A DNA stretch of 64,000 nt from Equus caballus. Taxonomy: Eukaryota; Chordata; Mammalia; Perissodactyla; Equidae. Below the pieces are notes generated by a model. It did no database searches. It worked only from the letters and a program-made list of their open reading frames with translations, and was not told the DNA's origin. Shown here piece after piece: positions 1-11,815 of this stretch (position 1 is the first letter of the stretch; every line of letters starts with the position of its first letter). Position numbers and translations under genes: made by a program. The stretch is from the NCBI RefSeq assembly GCF_041296265.1, contig NC_091695.1:16599001-16663000 (forward strand), read 5' to 3'.

Positions 1-2330
1 AATATTTAATTGTAATATATGTATACATAACACCTGGAAGAAACCGCTTGTTGATTCTTCCATAATAAGAGCTCCTATGTCAAAGACAAAATAGGAAATC
101 AGAAATGAAACCATATTTTGCAAGGAATTTCAAAGATAAAAGTAACCACAAAAGATTTGAAGGATTGAAGTTTTGCATAATATCACCATTTAATTAATTT
201 GTCTCACCCATGCAAAAAGCAGATGGATTATAGCATATGACTTACATGACTTTGGACTGTTATAATATCATTTAGGTAGTATTCCCAGTGGAAGATTCAG
301 TGAATGATGTCTTAACCTTATTGGAGTATCAGATCCTCTAGTACTTGGTTTGTAGCTCTTCGCCAACACAATGAGAGAGTAGAAGAAAATAAATTCACCT
401 TATGAGGCAAGGACAATAGAACCTTGCCTGAGGGCCATATTATCTCTTGTCATTTTTTTCATATCAGAATCCCAGCAAATTTAATCTTCTGAACACTGTG
501 CAAAACATCCAATTGTCCAATATAGTGATGACACCATTATGCTAAATGGACTAGTGAGCAAGAATTAACAAGTATCCTATATAACCCAGTGTATACATTG
601 GCCACAACTCTTGCAATTCCTACCATTAAAAAGCAGAATATATCTCTATTTACTTTTATCTGAGCTAACCTTTTGACACATGTCACGTGTAACCTTTCAA
701 CCACATGAGTAGAATGTGGTAAAAAGTGATGTTGTACGATTCCTGAAGCTTGGCTTGAGAAGCCTTGAAGATTTAGTTTTCATGAAACAATAACTTCCTT
801 GAAACAATTATGGTGTGCTGGAGCCCAATCTACACTACTGGAGAATGAGAGAGAACTGAAGTATCTGAATCAATTGCCAGATATATGAATGAAGGCATAG
901 TGGACCTTCTACTCCATTCAAACCATCAGTGTTTCCAGGTAGAATCAGTAGAAAAAACACCCAGTTTGATCCAACCCAAATTGCAGAATCATAATCACAT
1001 AAGTATTTTTATTTTGAGCCTTTAAGTTTTGGTTTTGTGATTTAAAACAACTAACTTTTGGATTAAATTGTGTGGTTTTAAACCACTAATTTTTGGCTTA
1101 GTACTGTTATCCAGTACATAACAATAGGCAACTTACACACTTCCAAGTTCATACAGGCAGAAAGCAGAAGATAGCCATTGTGAAGTTTCAGGGGATTGTC
1201 ACATGGTTAGAGTTCTTAGGAGTCCTGTGGTCTGGAGGATGCAGAGATTCCCTCAATGTAAAAGTAGTGTTTTCTATTCATGTCTTCTACCATTAAGAAA
1301 GAGGCATAGTACTTCATGGGCCTTTAAATTTCAGAGATAATATATATTGTAAATGGGGGTGCTATTCCAAATCATTTATTTGATGACTAGGGAGACTGCT
1401 GGTTTTCAGTAGCTTCTGCTGACAAAGGCAAAGCAAAAAAGAATCAAATCCCTTTTGTGTGAAGTTAAATTTACCTGAGATTTTAAGCAACTGAGACGTA
1501 ACAGCTAAACGTAAAGGAGATCAAGTCCCAGTGGTTGGAGTAGCAAGTTGATGAATATCAGTTATAGCCCTAAGAACAGCCACGGCAGTAGAGAATATGT
1601 TTTGATTTTTTTACCCTACTTCATGTCTTATGAGCAAACTAGAAGTGGCTAGCTTCTTGAAGAAGTCGATTTATGCCTCTGATCTCTCCTTTAGTGGAAG
1701 AAGGAATTTCCCTCTCCAAAAAGACCCTATTATCATTATAAAATACAAGCAGATATAAGTAGCAAAAGGGTGAACTCTACTGAGCTTCATTTGTATGAAG
1801 AATCACCCAGATTCCTATACTTGCCTTGCTTGTAGCCAGAGACAGTCTATCAATGGTCCACACTTTACCATGATATTAAGAGATCATAGATGAAACTATT
1901 CTCCATCTTAAGTTCACTTATGGGTTTGACTTGACAGGACCTTGGCTTCACCCATGTGGGCATTTCTGGAATCCTTCCTCAGAGATTCTGTGTTGTTCCT
2001 GAGGTGATAGATACTATGTTTCATGATTGGAGCCTAAGTATGCCTAATGGCTTTCCCATCAAGCTTACATCTTGCTGTGAATGCCCCAGATGCTAATTTG
2101 GACTATTCCTTCCATTACAACTGCAGGAAGTGTCCAGGACATGGCCAGAAACTGTGGGGAAAGTGGCTCACTGTGGGGAGAACCTTGGCCAAAGGGAAAG
2201 GGGACATAATGGATACACTGTTTACAGATGGTTTGAAAAACGAACATATAGCCTCTCTTAAAAGGTCCAGTGGATCAAGAAATCAGCTGTGCTTACTACC
2301 AAGTGGTGGCAGCTCATAAGTTCCCTCTAA
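1..2330 (+). mobile_element. Decayed ERVL-like internal (pol) relic, with an MLT1 LTR lying in it
   Basis: Scattered stretches resemble the internal region of class III (ERVL-type) elements: a reverse-transcriptase-like patch near 520-560, a connection-domain-like patch near 1385-1440 and an RNase H-like patch near 2205-2235, in the order expected for pol on the plus strand. It is a heavily broken fossil with no long open frame. The short open frames at 2047-2319 belong to it or are chance. Age is probably early eutherian. Recognition rests on short matches from memory, so the family is tentative. Confidence 0.35.
640..1135 (+). mobile_element. MLT1-like (ERVL-MaLR) solo LTR fragment
   Basis: The 3' part reads 'caacccaaattgcagaatca' near 976-995, followed by a run like 'ttaagccactaagttttgg'. 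Both are characteristic of MLT1 LTR 3' ends. The 5' part is poorly preserved. MLT1 elements are non-autonomous MaLR fossils shared by eutherians, so this is likely about 100 million years old. Confidence 0.5.
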
Positions 2331-2374
2331 GAATATGAACAATTAAGAGTATTATGACTTTTGGGACATTGCAA

Positions 2375-2480
2375 GAAAAAGGAAGAAGGAGGTGAGATGA
2401 GGATGGAAAGGTGAAAGAAAGAAAAGCAAGAATGAAGGGAAAGAAAAGAGTAGGAATAGAAAAAAATAAAAAAGAATATT
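2375..2480. repeat. Purine-rich low-complexity tract
   Basis: About 100 bases almost entirely A and G (runs of gaaag, aagga, gagatgagg). It is low-complexity sequence with no coding sign. Confidence 0.6.
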
Positions 2481-2827
2481 AGTAGTCAAGAGTCAACCTT
2501 AATGGTTTGCAGTCAACAAGTAAAAGGAGGAAAGCCTGCACTATGTTTCATCCCAGGTATAGGCTGGAATTGAACTTCTTCCCATCATTTTCTCCAGAAA
2601 ACAGCAGAGATCCAACTGCAAACAAAAGCAGTGAACCCCAATAGACTATTGAGTCCACTATTTTCCAATCAAATAGAACTTTCAAATGACTAGAATAAGT
2701 AAAATTCAATAGCGATATAGGCCAAAAAGAGATATTTTAATATATGTTATATTAAATATCTATTTAATATATATACTGAAGCACATTAGTCCAATGAACA
2801 ATCATAAAACAATTACTTCTTTTTGTT

Positions 2828-3011
2828 CAACTTCTTTATTTTTATTGAGGTAACATTGGTTTATTATATTATATAAATTTCAGTGTATATCATTATATTT
2901 CATTTTCTGTGTAGACTACATCATGTTCACCACCCAAAGAGTAATTGACACCCATCACTGTATGCATATGCCCTATTACCTCTTTCATCCTCTTCCCTCC
3001 CTCCTTCTGTT
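2828..3011 (-). mobile_element. LINE-1 3'-end fragment
   Basis: The reverse complement gives the LINE-1 3' UTR phrases 'gtgaacatgatgtagtctac' and 'gttacctcaataaa'. The same phrases close the LINE-1 at 12.6-14.7 kb, near 14633-14722. This is a short 5'-truncated insertion on the minus strand. Confidence 0.7.
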
Positions 3012-3604
3012 ATAATTATTTTTGTTTGCAGAAATGCGTAAGATTAGTGTTTGGTCTTAAACATAAGAATTGATCAGGTTTTAAATTTATCAAATAAAGG
3101 AAAATTTTCAATTTTTTTTTAGCAAATTGAAAAGGCATCTGGAAATTAAAACTCGTTAGTTTTCTGATGTGATCCTGATTATGGAGGGAAACTGGGAGAA
3201 AGACTTTCTCCAAGGTCATTAACATTTTGCATCATTCTCTTTAAGAAGACCTTACACGAAGTAGAGAAAAGAGCATTTGTTGTCAAAGATACTGTGACAT
3301 GGCAGATTTCAGTAGGTGAGAGACAGAACCGTGAACAATAAATACAACCTCTATCAGCCTTTGAGTTTTTGGGGTCAGAGATTCTCTGGTACTAATAAGG
3401 CAATTTACAAAGCATCACTCTCACTTTATTTTGGACAGCCGTACCCAAATTATCTCAGGAAAGACAGGAAAATAAAGCAAAACTCAAGCCCTGGACAAAA
3501 CTAGTGAGATTGTTTTTATTCTAAAACTAATATAAAACATTTGCAGAAAAAGAGAATTCAATTAAATATCTATATTGTGAATAACTGTAATACAATTGCA
3601 AGAC

Positions 3605-4055
3605 ATTTGTAGGGGCACTAGCCAGTGTGCCCCTTTAAAAACAATGTATCCTTGAAGCTCCTTGTCTGGACTACATGCCAGCACTCATGATGATAACAGT
3701 CCTGGGCTTGGCCAACCCAACTGCTTTCTCGTGAGATAGTTAGAACAAGGACCCTCACAGTCTGAGGGAACATAGAGGCCCTCTAATGGGGGCTCTGGCC
3801 CTCGGAATGCAGGTCATACAGGGACAGTCCCCCATGGCAAGCATGCAGCCTTTGTTCCTCTGCCTACTTACACAAGCTTCTCTCAGGGGGCAGTAGTGGA
3901 TGCATATTGCCTGTCCCACCAGCCACACTGGACCTTCCCTGTAAGTTAATTCCCCAGTGAACCAATATGTCTTGTTTGCTGTCTCTGGGTTTTTTCTTTG
4001 GTCTCTGGGCAACCTGTCCTGCACTGGCCACCCAGCTGGGCATGTGGTAGAACAA
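3605..4055 (+). mobile_element. Possible solo LTR, family not recognised
   Basis: This ~450 base GC-richer block stands out from AT-rich surroundings. It opens near 'tgtaggggcac', and its end has a T-rich stretch ('gggttttttctttggtctct') like the R/U5 region of retroviral LTRs. I could not match the family or confirm a target-site duplication. The two minus-strand open frames across it (3755-4148) overlap in different frames and look like chance. Confidence 0.3.
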
Positions 4056-5504
4056 CCCTGTTTTCAGAAATAAGGGGAGAATACAATTATTAAGATGATG
4101 ATAAGGTAATGAAATGCATCCATACGTGACTATCACATAGGGTAACATGATGGTGAATAAGAAAATGCCAATAATTTCAAAATAAATTGAGGCATTACCA
4201 TGTTTGAAATGCTCAGAAAGTTGACAGAGGAATTCTTTGAGATGGGTCTTGATTCAAGGAGAAAGAAGAATTCCTTTAGGACTTAGCGTATGTACAGTGG
4301 TGGAACAAGTCTCAGTCTTCTAGATGAAAAGCAAGCAACACAACTCATGGTTGTCAAAAACTACTAGGATTTGAGCTCTCTAAAGTTGAAGGACTCTCTC
4401 AGTGAGAGTAGTAATTTTTAATTCAGAAAGAAAAACCAGAGGGGAATGAGCATGTAAAAAAAACATAGGGATGTGCTTGAGTCTGAATTTGAATTATTCC
4501 TATTCCTATTATTATTATTTTGTAATATATAAGAAAAGGTACACTTGTACTGACTGCTCTGTCAACACTATTATACAGACCTGAGGAAACACAGCCCTGT
4601 AGTTTCCCAAAAGCTAGAAGTGCAAGGCACAATGTTTCTTCAAAGGGATAGCCAAGAACAGAGATCAGTCAGAGTTGTAAGCACTAACTTGCAATGAAGT
4701 TGCCTTAGGTGGGCAAAATTCCTAATAATTATATAAGATTCTGTGCAATCCTATCCTAACCTAAAAATAAAGGAATAATTTACATCTGTGGCTTGGTTTG
4801 AGGAATAACTTGTAAGCCCCTTTGATCAAAACTATTCCACATACCCCTTTCCACATATACATTCCAGTGACCCTGTTAGAGTACCCGAAATTCCATCACT
4901 GAAGACTTATCCATTTAAACTAAATATTGTCCTCTTGCTAAACCTGTCTTTCAGTATACTAAAGTATCTTTCAGTGATGAACTCTTCCAGGAATATTTAA
5001 TTTATCCTACATGGAAGAGCTAATATAGACTAGCATGAAACATGAAAGATTAAAAGGATACATGAAGGAATGGTGAAATTAAAGGGCAGAGGTTTTCTTT
5101 TTCTTTTTCTGATTAACAGACGAATCTTTAAAATATCAAGGCAAAGTAATTTCTGAGGAATCCAGAAATTATCAAAGACTTCTCCTTCCCTCGATTCAAA
5201 TCAAACAGATCTTGCTTTGCCTCCAGCGGTTTATTTTATTGCTTTATCTTCTCTTATTTCTGCCTCCTTATCAGAGTTTTATGGCTATTCCAGGCTGAGA
5301 GAATTGATTTAATTCATGGTAGAAATTACTGTAAATATGATAGATGATAATGAAATTGAAACTATATCATTTCACAAATTGGATTACAGAAGCCCCAAGA
5401 AGATAAATGATTTATCTAGAGTTACAGCACCATTATCTCAGAATCAGGTTTGTATCAGGTCCTCTTTCTACTGCACCACACCACCTCTTGACTCTGAGAG
5501 CTTG
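4056..5504. other. Gene-free stretch, nothing recognised
   Basis: AT-rich sequence without an OR motif or a repeat that I can name. Short open frames (4423-4632, 5316-5573) show no recognisable domain. Confidence 0.5.
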
Positions 5505-5508
5505 ATAT

Positions 5509-6042
5509 TGTGGGGGATGGGAATTGGCCACCTCAAGATGTGTCTCTTTGGCATGAGGATTATTTTAGGCTGATTACTTTTAATAAACTGCAGATAGGAA
5601 AGCAACTGAAAAGCGGAATTTACTTACCCTTTGTTAAGAGACATTTACATTGTAAAGGAAATCTCCATCTGTAAAGGTGTCTCCCTGTCCATACCAGGAA
5701 GAATGGGGGATGACCTTTTCTCTAGAAACTCTTATCAATGCAGAAGGCAAGGACTTAAATCTGTGTAATAACTTATTTCTGTTTACTGTGTTTGTCTGGT
5801 AACCTCCTGTAAGTGACTCCCCCTACCCCCAACGTCCTCCTTTGTCTTTAGCTGAAGATTATATTTAAGGTGGGGGCTTCAGCCATTTTGGCAAGTTGCT
5901 CAGGTTGCCTGAACCTCTCCCATGTATGCATGTTATAAAGCTTTGTTTAATTTTCACCTGTTATTCTGTCTCATGTGAATTTAATTCGTTCTCTGGCCAG
6001 AAGAACCCACAGTGGGTAGAGGAAATGTCTTCCTCCCGTACA
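5509..6042 (+). mobile_element. Solo LTR A, ERV1-like, with 4-bp target-site duplication
   Basis: The 534 base element begins TG and ends CA, and is flanked by 'atat' at 5505-5508 and at 6043-6046. It is homologous nearly end to end with the LTR at 17340-17863 in the same orientation. Shared landmarks include 'gtctctttggcatgagga', 'gacatttacat' and 'gttataaagctttgtttaa'. No internal retroviral sequence adjoins it, so it is a solo LTR left by recombination. The 4-bp duplication fits class I (gamma-like) elements. The family name is unknown to me. It looks lineage-specific and younger than the MLT1 copies. Confidence 0.75.
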
Positions 6043-6636
6043 ATATCAAATAGGGGACCATAAATTCATGTACAAAAAGATCCACGTTTCTTAAGAAGAA
6101 CCTGCAGAGGTCACCTGGTTTCAACTACTTGAATACTCATGGCAGTATTCAGAAGGAAAAATGCAGATATATGTTTACATTTCTGTGTCAAAAATAAAGT
6201 GAATCTTTTCAGATATCTAAATGTTACAATATCCCCAAACACAGAAGGTGTTTCAAAATTACATTGAGTGCCTTGGACAGAATAAGAACTAACTAAATTT
6301 TTAGAAACAAACAGATGAAAAAACCTAATAAAAGGTGAGGGAGGTGAGATCCTTGGTTAGATGTGTGACTAGGGGATTTACTTTATTTCGCTAGACTTTG
6401 TTTCCTCATCTGAAGTGAATGAATCGACTATCATGTGGAGGTAAGATGATCAGAATATGTGAATTTCAATTTCTTTAAGTACACATGCTAAGAAACAGTA
6501 AGCATCCATTTTTGCATTTTCAACTACTGTGACTATACATTTGTTTTGAGTTAGAAGTAAATTTTGCTGGTCTTTCTTATGTTTTTCTCTCTCATAATTT
6601 AATTCTCTTGGGAACTTGGCCTCATAGATTAATTCC

Positions 6637-7522
6637 ATGGAAAAAAATTAACAATGTAACTCAATTCATTTTCCGTGGTCTTTCTTAGAACCTAGAGGTT
6701 GAAGAATTATGCTTTGGGGTGTTTTCTTTCTTCTACACAGTCGTTCTGGGAAACCTCCTCATCATGCTGATAACTTACATGGGCAACCTTTTCAAGTACC
6801 CTATGTATTTCTTTCTCAATTGCTTGTCTTTTGTGGACATTTGTTACTCTTCAGTCACAGCTCCTAAGATGCTTTTTGACCTACCAGCCAAGAGCAAAAC
6901 TATCTCCTGTGTGGGTGCATGTTGCAACTCTTGGGGGAACATTTCTTTGGTTGAGATCATCATCCTTACTATAATGGGTTATGATGGTTATGTTGCTATC
7001 TGTAAACCCCTGTACTATATAGCTATAATGGGCCAGGACAGATGCAATAAAATGTTGCTGGGAATCTGGGTGGGAAGTTTCTTATACTCCACTAACCAAG
7101 AGGCTCTCGTAGTCCAACTATGCTTTTGTGGACCCAATGAGATTGATCACTACTTTTGTGCTGTCTACCCTGTGCTGGAACTTGCCTGCACAAACACATA
7201 TGTGGTTGGTGGTGTTGTAACAGCAAACAGTGCTGTCATCACTGAGGATATTTATTGTCTTGCTAACCTCATATACCATCATCCTGGTGTCCCTGAGAAA
7301 GCAGTCAGCAGAAGGCAGGTGCAAAACTCTCTCTACCTGTGGCTTCGACATTGCTATGGTCATCCTCATTTTTGGTCCCTGTACTTTCATGTGTATGCAC
7401 CCTGGTACTGCCTTTTCAGAGGATAAGATGGCAGCTGTATTTTACACCATTGTCACTCCATGTTAAACCCCCTGATTTATACACTGATAAATGTACAAGT
7501 AAGGAATGCAAATCTACCCTGA
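6637..7522 (+). pseudogene. OR4S2-like olfactory receptor pseudogene
   Basis: This is a class II odorant receptor relic (seven-helix GPCR of olfactory neurons). The ATG at 6637 opens MEK- but a one-base insertion in the A run follows. After it NNVTQFIF is readable, with an in-frame stop where the family has Q. The main open stretch 6719-7426 carries LGNLLIMLI (TM1), PMYFFLNCLSFVDICYSS (TM2), [14 protein letters not shown] (for [15 protein letters not shown]), CFCGPNEIDHYFC and VLELACTNTYVVGG. TM3 is scrambled by compensating frameshifts. After ~7230 the frame changes, and SLRKQSAEGRCKTLSTCG and FSEDKMAAVFYTIVTP lie in another frame. A further shift precedes MLNPLIYTL, with a stop at 7520. The wording matches my memory of human OR4S2. 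It is dead in all frames. Confidence 0.85.
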
Positions 7523-7836
7523 AGTCTGGAATTAAGCCCCATCAAGCTCAACCTAGATCAGCTGAACCCCAGCTTACCCAAGAACACATAAGTGATAATT
7601 AAATGCTTAGAGTATAAGACACAGGTTTTAGAAGGGCTTGTTACATGTCAATATAGAGCTGGCCTATCCAAGAACAGCATGGTCAAACTGTAGAATTTGG
7701 GATTATGAGGTATATTCTTGAATTAATCAAACCTCCAATATGTTAATTTAAAGATTTAAAATATACAACACACATAATTTTATCATTGCTTTTTTTTTTA
7801 TTGCAATGGAGACTTCAAAAATATGGAAACACTTGC

Positions 7837-8080
7837 GGCTGGCTGGATGGCACAGTGGTTAAATTTGCATGTTCCGCATTGGCAGCCCAGGTTCACTGGT
7901 TCAGATCCCAGGTGCTGACCTCCGCACCACTTGTCAAGCCATGCTGTGGTAAGCATCCCACAGATAGAGTGGAGAAAGATGGGCATGGATGTTGGCCCAG
8001 GGCCAGTCTTCCTCAGCAGAAAGGAGGAAGATTGGTGGCAGATGTTAACTCAGGGCTAATCTTCCTCAAAAAAGAAAAAA
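7837..8080 (+). mobile_element. ERE SINE (tRNA-derived), full length
   Basis: The head 'ggctggctggatggcacagt' carries the pol III A-box region, followed by the B box 'ggttcagatccc' at about 7899. The body ends with the typical 'cagggctaatcttcctc' and an A-rich tail. This ERE subtype contains 'gggccagtcttcctcagc'. It sits between the two converging OR4 pseudogenes. An open frame (7786-8343) running through it is chance. Confidence 0.85.
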
Positions 8081-8514
8081 TGGAAATGATTAGGACCTCT
8101 ATCTGTGAGAGGTATCTCAGTCAAGATACCTGTTTCCTAAAGCAGGGCACAACTGCCAAACCATGCAGTCTTTACAATTTACCCACAATTTGCCCTGATA
8201 AAAGTGCTATAATGCCCACTACGTCATGGATCATAAAAAGCAGAAGGGTTCAAAAGTCAGACATAAATTCCGGATTGTCAGAGCTGGAAGAGATCTGGAG
8301 ATCATCTGGTCCACCTCTCTTCTATACAGTCTCAGAAAAGTAACAGAAAGAGAGTGGCTGACGGTCCTTATCTCTTCAGGGCTTGCAAATTTTCATGACA
8401 GCCCACCACATCTCTGTATCTGTGCATTTGTTGGCATTAATGATTCTGTAGATAGAACAGGATCTGCCAAAGGTTTGAACACCATTGTCTTCATTTCCCT
8501 TGAAACAATGTATC

Positions 8515-9415
8515 TCAGCACACTTTCCTCATGGTGTTCTTCATGTCTGTGTTTCTCAGTGTGTAGATGAGAGGGTTGAATATGGGTGCAATCATGGTGT
8601 AAAATAGGGCAAAAAGCTTATCATCACTGAGAGAATCAACAGTGGGGACGTAGGTGAAGATGAGGGGCAAGAAGAACGTGAACACAGCAGTGATGTGTGA
8701 GCTGCAAGTGGAGAGGGCTTTGCAGTGGCCCTCGGATAAATGAGTCCTCAGGGTTGACAGGACGATGATGTAAGAAATTACCAAGGCAACAAAGGTCAAA
8801 ATGGACATCACTCCTGTGGTGGTAATGGTCACAATGACCAATAAGCTGGTGTCCATGCAGGCCAGCTTCAGCAAGGGGAATACATCACAGAAATAGTGGT
8901 CTATCTGATTGGGACCACAGAAGGGAAGTTCAATAATAATCAATACATGCAGGATTGAATGGATAAATGCTGCCATAATAGAGGCCATCACAAGGACATA
9001 GCACACTTGTCTGCTCATGATGACTATGTAGTGAAGGGGCCTGCAGATGGCTGCAAAGTGGTCATAGGCCATGGCCACCAAGATGAAGGTCTCAGTGGCA
9101 CCAAAGAAGTGAGCATAAAACATCTGGGGTGTGTAGCCATTGTAGGAGATTGTCTTTTACTGGGCCAGTAAGTCTGTGATCAGTTTGGGGGCCACTGTGG
9201 AGCTGAAGCAGACATCCATGAAAGCATGTAGGCTACTCACTGAGGTGGCTGCTTCTGATGGTAAGAAGAATGAGCAGGTTTCCTGAGAGAACTGCAATAT
9301 AGCAAAGCGAGAACAGGACAAACCAGGCAACCTTCACATCCTCATAGCTAAAATGTCCCAGGAGGATAAATTCTGTGATGTTTTTCTGTCCTATTGCTTC
9401 TGTGAGTTTGATCAT
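8515..9415 (-). pseudogene. OR4P/OR4-like olfactory receptor pseudogene
   Basis: Minus strand. The ATG at 9415 opens MIKLTEAIGQKNITEFILLG, with an N-I-T glycosylation sequon and TM1 LSGNLLILLTI. The frame breaks after SHLSE near 9233: about 20 bases encoding the TM2 start (family PMYFFLSYLSF) appear deleted. An in-frame TAA follows within the motif AQ-KTISY near 9155. From 9123 the frame is open to 8515: [62 protein letters not shown], stopping after MRKVC. The intact 202-codon 3' part makes the damage look moderate in age. Family 4 is clear. The 'EQ/DQPMYFFL' context and C-terminus resemble OR4P4, but the subfamily is uncertain. It converges on the pseudogene at 6.6-7.5 kb. Confidence 0.85.
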
Positions 9416-9419
9416 ATAG

Positions 9420-10320
9420 AGAGGGAAGTTAATATACTCGAAAACATTGAGCTTTTTAAAATTATTGATTTATTTTAAAAGCCATTTATTTATTCAATGA
9501 AAGTATGTTGATGGTTTATTATGATACAACCCCTGTAATTGGTACTAACAGTATAGCAGTGTACAAAATACATACAATCTCTACCTACGGGTAGAGCACA
9601 GTTCACTTCCCAGTCTAAGCAAGGAGTTCTCATCATTTTTCTCCTTTGGTCACATTTTCTGACACTTTCTTTTATGGCAGCACACTTGAGGGGCAAACTG
9701 CATCCAGACACTCTTCTTCACTAGATCTGTTCCACTATCTTGTATCTCTTTGAATTGAGCCACTAACTTTCTTTGCCAGGCTCATTACAGGCTCCTGGGA
9801 CCAATCCTTATAATATTTTAGTTAAAAAGAAAATATTTCTTTGGTGTAAAATATTATACTACATCTCTTACTTCCTTTCTCCAAACTCATCTAAAATGTG
9901 TCACAAACAGCTAAACTCGAGGTTCATTTTTATAAAAAGATTAACCCAACACATTGATAAAATCTGTCAGCCTAATTGTGAAGAGCTATAACAGCAATTG
10001 AACACTGTCCATTATTCCCTCTGAGTTCCTGTGACATTGTGTTAGGAAAATGCACATTTGACATATAAAGATATTTTTAATAGGATTTTAAGAGGTTCAT
10101 GGACTTTCGATTGAACTTGAATCCATGAATCCCAAGTTAACACCCTGTGGTCTGATTTTTTGCAAAATCTCTGGCAATATCACTGTCACACAAGCAAAAC
10201 TCCAATTGCAATGGTTCTGAGCTGCAGTGTGATTTGTTTAAAATAAAATGTTAAAGATTCTTTTAACTGTGGTTATTTGTCCTTACAGATAAAATTCCCT
10301 CCTTGAATATAGAATGGTGT
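9420..10320. other. Gene-free stretch, nothing recognised
   Basis: AT-rich sequence downstream (plus sense) of the OR4P-like relic. I see no named repeat. The short open frames have no domain. Confidence 0.5.
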
Positions 10321-10329
10321 TAAAAAATA

Positions 10330-11815
10330 TAAAAATATTGAAACAAGTAAAAAGATATACCATGTTAATGGCTAGGGGGGATCAATATAGAAAAGATGTC
10401 AATTCTTCCCAAATTAATCAATGCATTCAATAATTAAAACAAACATTCTGACAAAAACTTTCATGAAACTTGAAAATCTGATTCCAAAATTCAGAAACAG
10501 TTAATATCTACAGTAGTTAAGCTAACTTTTTAAAAGAAAGAATGAAGAATATAGACATACCTTTCAGAATGGAAGTATATTAGAAAACTATGACAATTAA
10601 AGAATTGATGAAAGCAGATAGCTAGACAATAGGACAGCCAATAAATAAACACATAAAATATTGGAATTTATTCTATGTCTGAATTGAAATTTAAAATTGA
10701 TGTGAAATAATGAACTTTTCAGTAACTGATGTTAGGACATTCAATCTCCCTCTGGAGGAAAAAAATACCTCACAAGTCATAAAAATTATATTCCAGATGG
10801 TTGAAAGATATAAATGTGTCAAATAAAACTAGGAAAAATATTTGAGAAATAATTATAATGGATTTATTTCATAGAGTAGGGATTTGTTTTAAGCAAATTA
10901 CAGAAAGCAAATTCATAAAATATATATTTATACTTTCTGTATGAAAAAATTCTATATGAACAAAGTGTTTTTTTACTTTTTATTGAGATTATGATAGTTT
11001 ACAACGTTGTGAAATTTCAGCTGTATGTTATTATTTGTCAGTCATATTATAGGTGCACCACTTCACCCTTTGTGCCCACCTTGAACAAAATATTTAAAAA
11101 AGTGACAAAATGAGTGTAAATATAAATCCTACAAAGCAATAATTTAAAGATAAGCAACACACTTTTCTAAAAAAGAAAACATTTGACTAGTCAATACACA
11201 GAAAGGAAATTACTACTAGCCAATATCATATATAAAAACGCCCAACCTCATTAGAATCAGGGAAATAAAGCTTGAACAACAATGAGATACTACTCCTACT
11301 CATCAACTTCATAAAAATAAAGTTAAAAAGGCTGTTTATATAACACTTTGGTGAGTGGCCCAGTGAAAATACTCCAGAAAACATAGAAAAATATATTCAT
11401 AGCAGATTTTCAAATTTGGAAAATGGAAATGATCTATCTGACAGTAGAATGGAAATAAGATGTGGTACGTTCTTATTATGGAAAACAAGGTAGAAATTTA
11501 AATTTTGGATCCTTGTGGCATATTTACTATGATACAAATCACTAAGATATATTTTTGAGTGGAAAATATAATAAAGTACACAAAGGTAATCAGTATGATA
11601 ACTTGTATGTTAAAATAAATCACAACCACAGACTACTGTGTAGTTTCTATGAGAACATTTGTGCTCATAAATTAATTGGAGAATGTGTGGAAGGAAAGAT
11701 TTACTTCTGAGAAATAAAGGGGGTGATGGCCAAAGGGGCTTTTAGAGGTATACAGTATTTTTATTAAAGAGTTTATGTTTCAGTATCAGTTCTGTAATTA
11801 AAGTTAATTTAAAAA
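10330..11815 (+). mobile_element. Old LINE-1 (L1M type) ORF2-3' fragment
   Basis: ORF2-like nucleotide wording appears in order: 'gatgtcaattcttcccaaat' (10397), 'atgagatactactcctactc' (11282), then the degraded L1ME/L1MC-type 3' UTR (a 'ggtaatcagtatgataactt'-like tail). It is heavily mutated with no long frame. A minus-strand LINE-1 end (10975-11083) lies within it. Confidence 0.6.
10975..11083 (-). mobile_element. LINE-1 3'-end fragment inside an older LINE-1
   Basis: Reads 'ttttattgagattatgatag' then 'gtgaaatttcagctgtatgt', the reverse complement of a LINE-1 3' terminus of a different subfamily from the one at 2828. It interrupts the plus-strand L1M copy. Confidence 0.55.

Noticed and set aside
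3755-4148. Two minus-strand open frames of ~90 codons
   Set aside because: They overlap in different frames within a possible LTR, with no domain.
7786-8343. 185-codon open frame
   Set aside because: It runs through an ERE SINE and unrelated flanks. No domain, and its start lies in SINE-adjacent sequence.
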